Source: Dryomyza anilis
Lineage: Eukaryota > Arthropoda > Insecta > Diptera > Dryomyzidae
Reading direction: 5' to 3'
NCBI GenBank assembly: GCA_951804985.1
Contig: OX638130.1
Location: forward strand, 82,640,583 to 82,704,582
Length of the DNA: 64,000 nucleotides
In this document: in pieces, positions 57,664 through 64,000 of the stretch
Layout of the letters: each line of letters begins with the position of its first letter
Numbering within the stretch: position 1 is the stretch's first letter
Notes under the pieces: generated by a model
Told to the model about the DNA's origin: nothing
The model's database searches: none
What the model saw: the letters and a program-made list of their open reading frames with translations, nothing else
Translations under genes and position numbers: made by a program

Positions 57664-57888
57664 ACACCATTATATGAGCCCAAAATCTTCATATTTCTGA
57701 CACTTTTAATACTCATAAAACACTCATATTTAAGTCTAAAAAGAGCCCAAAAAGACTCCCAACCCCTGGGTAGAAGGCACCATTTTATGAGCCCAAAAAC
57801 CTTCATATTTCTGAAACTTTATTACCCCTAAAACACTCATATTTGAGCACTGAAAAGATCCTAAAAAGGCTACAGAAACTTGGGTAGT
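57664..57888. repeat. Tandem duplication, two units of about 111-114 bp
   Basis: CACCATTATATGAGCCCAAA at 57664 and CACCATTTTATGAGCCCAAA at 57778 start two similar units that share CTTCATATTTCTGA, AAAACACTCATATTT and TGGGTAG ends. A partial third unit follows. Confidence 0.8.
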
Positions 57889-58149
57889 GCACACGCTTTA
57901 AAGAGCGCACAAATCCGCGTAATTTTGATCATTTTAAATTATTCATAAAATATTCACATTTTTGAGAATTTCCAGACACCACAATTGCTTCATTTTTGGA
58001 GTTTTTCTTTCTTCAGAAGTATAGAATGTGTCTGAAATTAATCCAACATAGTGGATGTTCATGTTTATCTTAGTCCAGTCATCCGTCATTATTTTTCATT
58101 AGATTTTAAATTCAAAACGAATACAAGTTTATCAATTTTATTTAAACAA

Positions 58150-58555
58150 TAGGCTCCTAAAGCCAGCATAAATAAGATACTTTTATGACTCCCTTTTCTG
58201 AGTGCTCCTAAAATACTCTTAAATTTGACGATTTTATGAGTTTGATTAGAGGGGGCTCCTAAAGCGCTCATAAATGGGAATCTTTTATGAGTCAAGCGTT
58301 CCTAAAACGTTCTAAAATATAGAACTTTTATGAGTCTATTTTCTGAGCACTCAGAAACAATTTTATTTTTGATGCTTTCAGGAGTCTAATTTATGAGGGC
58401 TCCTAAATATGAATTTTTTATGCGTAATATTTTTGAGAGCTCCGAAATGAGATTCTTTAAAGAGTCATTTTTCTGAGGGCTCATAAAACACTCAAAAATT
58501 GGTCTTCTTTATGACTCCAATTTTAGAGCGCTCCTAAATTGCTTAATGGGCTACT
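58150..58555. repeat. Degenerate minisatellite, about 40-53-bp unit
   Basis: Eight to nine units of the form GGCTCCTAAA...CTCATAAAT...CTTTTATGAGTC...TTTCTGAG. Starts lie near 58152, 58203, 58255, 58307, 58360, 58398, 58438 and 58479. Related in an inverted sense to the 57.7-kb duplication (AAAACACTCATA versus TATGAGTC/AGTGCTCCT). Confidence 0.8.
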
Positions 58556-58740
58556 ACACATCGTTTCGTCAGAAATTTGCTATCTGTCCATACTTCCTCA
58601 TCGACCGACAACACGTTGTGACCTGACTTCTTGAACGGTAGGACTGCATATGAAAATACAACAGATAAAAATCAAATCGCAAAAACTGTGATGCCTCTTG
58701 TTGAAGAACGTATATTTGAACATGAAAAAGTCGAACAGTA

Positions 58741-59512
58741 CACACAGAAAATCCTCTTTTGGCATGAGGTTGGAAGTATAAATAAATTAGTTGTACCAAC
58801 TAACTTCATTCGGTTAAATCAATTGGTTTACAAATTTGCTGGTGGAACTGTCAAATTAGCCTATACACTTGAAATATTAGTCTATACACACTCCTAATCG
58901 TTCTAAATCTGCACTAAATTGTTCTAAAACAGTTCGAAATTGGTTGCAGTACAAACTATAACTGTTTTGAATTATAGTAATTTGACCAATTTAAATTGTA
59001 TTAGACTGTTTTGTATAGGCTGATTTGGTCAGTATGCAAGTAAAAAGAAGTTTACTCCATTAATTTCCTCCGACGCACAGTGGTCAAAAAGTGTATGTTT
59101 CCGGAAGAACGTAAATAACTTTGGAACCAATAGAGATAATTGAATGAAGCTTTTTTGTATTATTTTTGGTCTTATTGCGGATCATATTTAATATATTTTA
59201 CATTTAAAAAAAAAAAGCCAACGAAACGTCGCGACTTCTTCATGGATGTTTTTATTGGATTGTTTTTTACTACATTAGTTACAGCATAATTTTGCACTAT
59301 GACAAACAATTACATATAACATTAATAATTTAAAAACAAAGTATTAAATTAAAACAACATTTAAACATTTAAAAGTACGTTGCCACATTAAAAGTTTTTG
59401 ATTGTCACAACAGTTTTCATATTGACAATAACAACCGACTATGCGGTTGAGAAAACCGAATAAGTGGGTTGGGCAAAGAGTTGGATGGCGCAACAAATCG
59501 CTATTCTGTGTG
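58741..59512 (+). mobile_element. CACACAGAAAA MITE, copy 2 (772 bp)
   Basis: TA-CACACAGAAAATCCTCTT and CGCTATTCTGTGTG-TA bound it. GGCATGAGGTTGG and GGATGGCGCAACAAATCG match copy 1. Frames at 58631-58897 and 59464-59742 start or end in it and have no domain. Confidence 0.8.
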
Positions 59513-59969
59513 TAAGAACTAACAGGCCCTTAGAGAAATCCACGGTTTTTTACACATGGCATGAGTTGTCAGCAGCACAAAAACAGAGCGAAAAATCTGA
59601 AGTTTTTGCGACTGAAGTTGGCGTCGTTTTTCTAAAAACAGCCGATTTCGTAGTGCACTCAAATAAAGATGGGTTGCTACAACCTAATGTTATATCATTC
59701 AGTCAATATAACAAACTATCTGTTGAGCTAACTAAATATTAGTTATGTCTCAATTTAGTTGTCATATCAATGTAAATAAAAAAAAATTGTAAATGGATTA
59801 AAAGTTAGCTTCCCCACTAAATGTTGCTTTAAATAATAGTTGATTACGATTAATGGTTTTGTTTGGCACTCATGATTTTTAGTGAAGGGTAGATGCAAAT
59901 GGATATTCGGTGAAACAACTGCGCGCCTAACAATTATTTCTGTGAGTGTAGGTATTAAAGAGGATTACC

Positions 59970-60315
59970 ATTTTTGCTCGCACTAGTGCAAGGCAGTTAT
60001 GAGTCGCATTTGAGCATCAATATAGTAGCACGAGTGCGTACAAAATTTAAAAAATCAGCCTCAATATAATCGCACGAGTGCTAGCAAAATGTGTGAGGCA
60101 CATATGAGACACATATAGCTCGCACGTATTTGTGACACTCATATTGCACTCATGTCTTGAGCCCGCACTAATGCGTCTTTTGTGAAATTTTTGTGCTCGC
60201 ACACAGCTCTCACTACGGACTCATGTCGAGCGTCCGCACGTTGTGTGTTCATTTTGCTCGCATATAGCACACACGACGTGAGCCTGCACGACATGATTTT
60301 TTGTGCGTCGCACGT
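59970..60315. repeat. Cluster of GCACGAGTG/CTCGCAC motifs
   Basis: At least ten variants of GCTCGCAC or its complement occur in about 340 bases, with two longer similar phrases (ATATAGTAGCACGAGTGCG near 60019 and ATATAATCGCACGAGTGC near 60064). Several overlap AGTGC palindromes. It may be degenerate tandem or transposon DNA, or a binding-site cluster. Confidence 0.5.
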
Positions 60316-60782
60316 TTGCTATCTGAAAGTAGTGCCGTTTTGTTGGAACCATAATTCGAATATATCGAGTCCCCTTCTTCATTTCGAACCGCACTAAACG
60401 ATGCATGATGAATTGTGAACCCTTACTAAATATTTTGATAGCTGGATGACATTGGTGACTTTGATAGCTGCGGAAAAATAACAATAGGAACAACTATTAT
60501 TGCTATCTGGTCACCCTTTATATGAACATTTTTGTTTCATCAATATCCGTTCATCATATTGATTTAACTTTACATTAACATTTAACATATAAAATTATAT
60601 CAGCTTCAAAACTGCATTATCATAACGGCTTTTATGCATATTTTGGATTCCAGAAACACAGTACTTCGGTTTGATTCTATATCATTGAAACAGAACGTCT
60701 AGGAAAGAAACGAAATCGCCATTTGCGGATATGATTCGATGATATTTCAAAATATCGATATTGTAACTTATCGTAAAAAACT

Positions 60783-61793
60783 GATAAAGGGTATCCAGAT
60801 ATGTACTGACCATTTTCTTTTTTTTTTTCACCCACTACTTCCAGAGATACAGTGGCTCAAAATTACAAAAAATGGGCCAAAAATCACATTTGTATGGTTG
60901 TTTATATTTAAATATCTCTTAAACTAGAAATGCTTGATGGTTTTAAAGCTAATAGAACAGGCTTTCAGAAAAATTAAGTTGTGACTTCTAAACGAGAACA
61001 TGTGGTACGTGGTCATTATCCTTGCACTTCAAAATTGATGTCCTTAAAAAGGACCCTTTTCAAAATTCTGAAAAAATTCCTAAGTTTTCGTCAATTTATT
61101 ATAAATGTTCATGCAAAATTTCAAGATGGTATTTTGACGGCATCATATTTTAAAAAATAATTTTCTAAATTTTTATTTTTTTTTTGTATAGAAAAAAAAA
61201 TTGTTCTACAGTAAAAGTTGTCATAATTCCTGAATATATATGTAACACTGATTTCTAAAATGATGTCAGTTTTATGATATTCAATCTAGTTTTTGGTCTC
61301 AATAACTAGATACAATTTGATGAAACTGACGTCATTTTCGAAATCAGAGTTACAATATCATTGAAAAATTATTGCAAATTTTACTTTTGAAAAAAATATT
61401 TTTTTTTAATACAAAAAATATGTATACATTTTAAAAATTAATTTTTAAAATATGATGCCATCAAAATACCATCTTGAAATTTGACATGAACATTTATATT
61501 AAATCAAAGACAATTTAAGGACATCCATTTTGAAGTGCATGGGTTATTACCACGGGCCACATGTTCAAGTTAAGAAGTTACAAATAAATTGGTATAAAAG
61601 CTTGTTCTATTACCTTTCAAACGAGCCATCAACAGTTTCTAGTATTTCAACTTTAAGAGATATTAAAATATGAACAACCATTTAAAGTGATTTTTGGACC
61701 ATTTTTTGTAAATTTGAACCACTGTATCTCTGGAAGTAGTGGGCGAAAAAACAAAACAAAAATTGATTAATGCATATCTCGATACCCTTTATC
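60783..61793. mobile_element. Long inverted repeat element, about 1.0 kb
   Basis: The outer ends GATAAAGGGTATC (60783) and GATACCCTTTATC (ending 61793) are perfect complements. Arms of about 480 bp pair through CACTACTTCCAGAGATACAG, AAATATCTCTTAAA, AACATGTGG, CACTTCAAAAT and TGATGTCAG, meeting around 61261-61334. No coding frame is present. The right arm and flank (GTCGATTTGGTGTGGAATGG) also occur at 37400-37905. Confidence 0.9.
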
Positions 61794-63792
61794 ATTTGTG
61801 CAAATCGATAAAGATGAGTTCCAACCGCTGGTCGATTTGGTGTGGAATGGCCCATATATATTTTAAAAAAGAGGTATTCTATTTTCCATCTTACTCTGTT
61901 TTGAAATATACCGGTTCAATTTCGGTTCTTATAATAATGTTACTTTTTGTCCGTATTTAAAAAAAAATATTTTTCCCACACAAGACCTAAAGATCAATTA
62001 CGTAAAATATGTAATTATATTTTTAATAAAATATTTGAAATAGATAAATGAGCATTTGTTTACTTAAATGAAATTTTTTATGTTTGTCCATCTGATTTTA
62101 GTTTATAGTTAGATTACGGCATCGGTTTTAAAAAGGCAACTGTTTTAAAATGATATTAGTAACGGTTTCGATTGTTGTTTCAAAATATTCATACTTTAAA
62201 AATTGACCTAGAACTGAAATTAAATAACGAATTTTGTGGAATTTTTTATATGAAAATAATTCCGAAATGTGGTACATTAAATTATGTTGTAGATTAAAAT
62301 GGTCTATAGTTATTTGCCAATAACTTGTGCTAAATTAATTTATTGTTTTGGAATTTATTACAATGGAATTGTACAAAATGGTCTGGAAGGTACTTGCGTA
62401 CTTTTGGTATTGAAATTGTACGGAAAAAAGTACAATTGTACTGAAAAAATCATCACTGGTAGGTATTATTATTTTTTTAGTTATTTCTTTTGCCAAAGAG
62501 TTGTCACCGTATGTCAAAATTTGCAATTAGTGTGGTTGCAATTCGCAAAAATAAGGGTTATAGAAAAACTTTAGCACGGTGTCAATGTAAACCATACAAT
62601 GAACCAGTGATTGTAACCGCTATCTTTACCGTTACTCATTATTACCGTTTCGTTAACGGAAATGAAGGCATTGAAGAAAGAAATACCTTTACCGTTATAT
62701 TCCCCCCGACCAATACTGAAACTAGAAACAGAGTTACTTGAAGTGCAAATGTTGTTGCTGCTGTTTGCTAAAATTGCAGTCGTAAAACTACACAAACTTT
62801 GGTTGTTAAAACTGTTATGTCGACTTTTGATGTCTAGTTATGGATGTTTTACTTGTTTTTCTTGTTTTTCCTATTGTTCTTCTTTATGTACATAGGTGGT
62901 TTTTGCGACGTGTCTGTGTGTTGGAGTACGGATGGATGTATGGATGGATGGATGTGTATGAATGTTTTGGTGTTGGTGACAGTGTGTAAACTACAAATTC
63001 ATGTGTAAACACATGTTTGTATTGTTTACCAACTCGAGTAAATTATTTTATGCGCACTCAACTCGAAGGCTCTAGAAAGACGGTAAAACTCCCCATATAA
63101 AGCACCCTCTTGATATTCATAGACATGTTTGTTACTAATTAAAAGCTAATGAAAGTATATAATGGAATAGAAGAATGCAAAGTATAGTGGAAAAGAGGGG
63201 ACATTCTATTAGTTATTGGAAACTGTTGCACGCTTTGGAGTATTTACACCTAGACAATTAATGTAGTAAATATACATACATTTTTGTATTTAAAAATATA
63301 ACGTTTATCGTTAAAGCAGTTCTTATTTTTTCTGAACGTAAGTTCTTTTTCCCTTAATGTTTGCCAAAATATGTTTCCGAAAAATGCATATAACATATAT
63401 ATTAAACGACATAATTGTGTTGTAAGAACACAAATATGAAATGTTGCATATTTCTAGGAGTAAAACTTTCAAACTGTAAAATTCCAATTGTAAAATTCTA
63501 ACGATTGCTCGTAGTTAGATCATGGATATTTGTAGAAAAGAGTTATTGATTGGAAATCCACAAATTGTCTAATCATTCGTTTGTGTGGAACGAAATTCTT
63601 CATTGCGTGTACTAGATGCATTTGTACTTATTTGACTTGATTTTACTACACAATTTATTAGAAACTCGTTGTAATTTTTCACATATTTCTGGAATTTTAA
63701 ATAAATACAAAATGAACACAAATATAGTAAAACTTTTAGTAAATGTATGTAGTTGTTTTCCTCACATCTATATCAATGTAATAATAAACGAG
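61794..63792. other. Mixed AT-rich and unique sequence
   Basis: 61.8-62.5 kb is AT-rich. 62.5-62.75 kb has ACCGTTACTCATTATTACCG-type repeats. 62.73-62.96 kb is an island with GTTGTTGCTGCTGTTTG and GGATG repeats. 63609-63720 is a copy of the 48.8-kb repeat. Short frames on both strands have no domain. Confidence 0.4.
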
Positions 63793-64000
63793 TTGGGAAA
63801 GTTAGGTCACATGGGGCGGATTTTTATAGTCGGTCGGGCCCGACTATGGAATACCCTACACCTTTGGTGGGGATATTAATGTGCGAACCTCCCCACCCTC
63901 AGAATATTATTCATATATCAGAAATTAACGTCTTATATCCCCATAAATTAAAAAATTTATACAAAAGTATAAACAACTAAAAAAAAATTTAAAAATATAA
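63793..64000 (+). mobile_element. DINE-1-like Helitron derivative, subfamily 1, cut by the window edge
   Basis: GTTGGGAAAGTTAGGTCACA, the GTCGGTCGGGCCCGAC palindrome, CCCTACACCTTTGGTGGGGA and CCTCCCCACCCTCAGAATAT follow in the same order, nearly base for base, as in the minus-strand copy at 32507-33237. Confidence 0.85.

Overview
This looks like nuclear DNA of a higher fly (Diptera, Cyclorrhapha). It is strongly AT-rich and gene-poor. It carries DINE-1/INE-1-like Helitron derivatives with GTCC/GACA microsatellite cores, TA-flanked Tc1/mariner-type MITEs and CAG/CAA-rich unique islands. The single convincing host exon encodes a leucine-rich-repeat (LRR) protein in GC-richer codons. A fixed 200-base N run (36287-36486) marks it as a draft scaffold. 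I cannot name the species; I saw nothing bacterial, viral or CRISPR-like.

Layout. 1-4.2 kb: a palindromic MITE, then the last coding exon (1267-2412, + strand) of a membrane or GPI-anchored LRR protein whose earlier exons lie upstream, then its 3' flank with a consensus splice donor 66 nt after the stop. 4.2-7.2 kb: a decayed minus-strand LINE with RNase H and a C-terminal Cys/His tail, split by two MITEs. 10.1-12.6 kb: three adjacent unrelated minisatellites and several short MITEs. 14-18 kb: diverged repeats and a Tc1/mariner-type element holding a tRNA-derived SINE. 21-22 kb and 44.7-46.3 kb: two opposite-strand copies of an element ending in a long A/C-rich array. 23-27 kb: three same-orientation copies of one TA-flanked transposon. 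27.6-33.2 kb: DINE-1-like elements, a second SINE and a quiet AT-rich stretch with a GC-rich hairpin. 33.3-34.7 kb: a foldback-like element. 36.5-42 kb: further repeats, a tandem duplication and a nested transposon. 47-51.4 kb: a MITE holding a DINE-1-like element, then an octamer microsatellite. 57.6-58.6 kb: a tandem repeat of roughly 50 bp unit. 60.8-61.8 kb: a 1-kb long inverted repeat. The right edge is cut inside another DINE-1-like element.

Unique-looking islands (8.4-9.0, 13.2-13.9, 18.6-19.1, 35.2-36.0, 38.2-39.0, 43.5-44.6, 52.4-53.4, 56.2-56.9, 62.7-63.2 kb) have higher GC and CAG/CAA/GTT runs but no convincing exon. They may be introns, UTRs or regulatory DNA. Apart from the LRR exon, almost every open frame here is a by-product of repeats. 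The coherent story is nested, mostly non-autonomous transposon accumulation beside one neural- or adhesion-type LRR gene.
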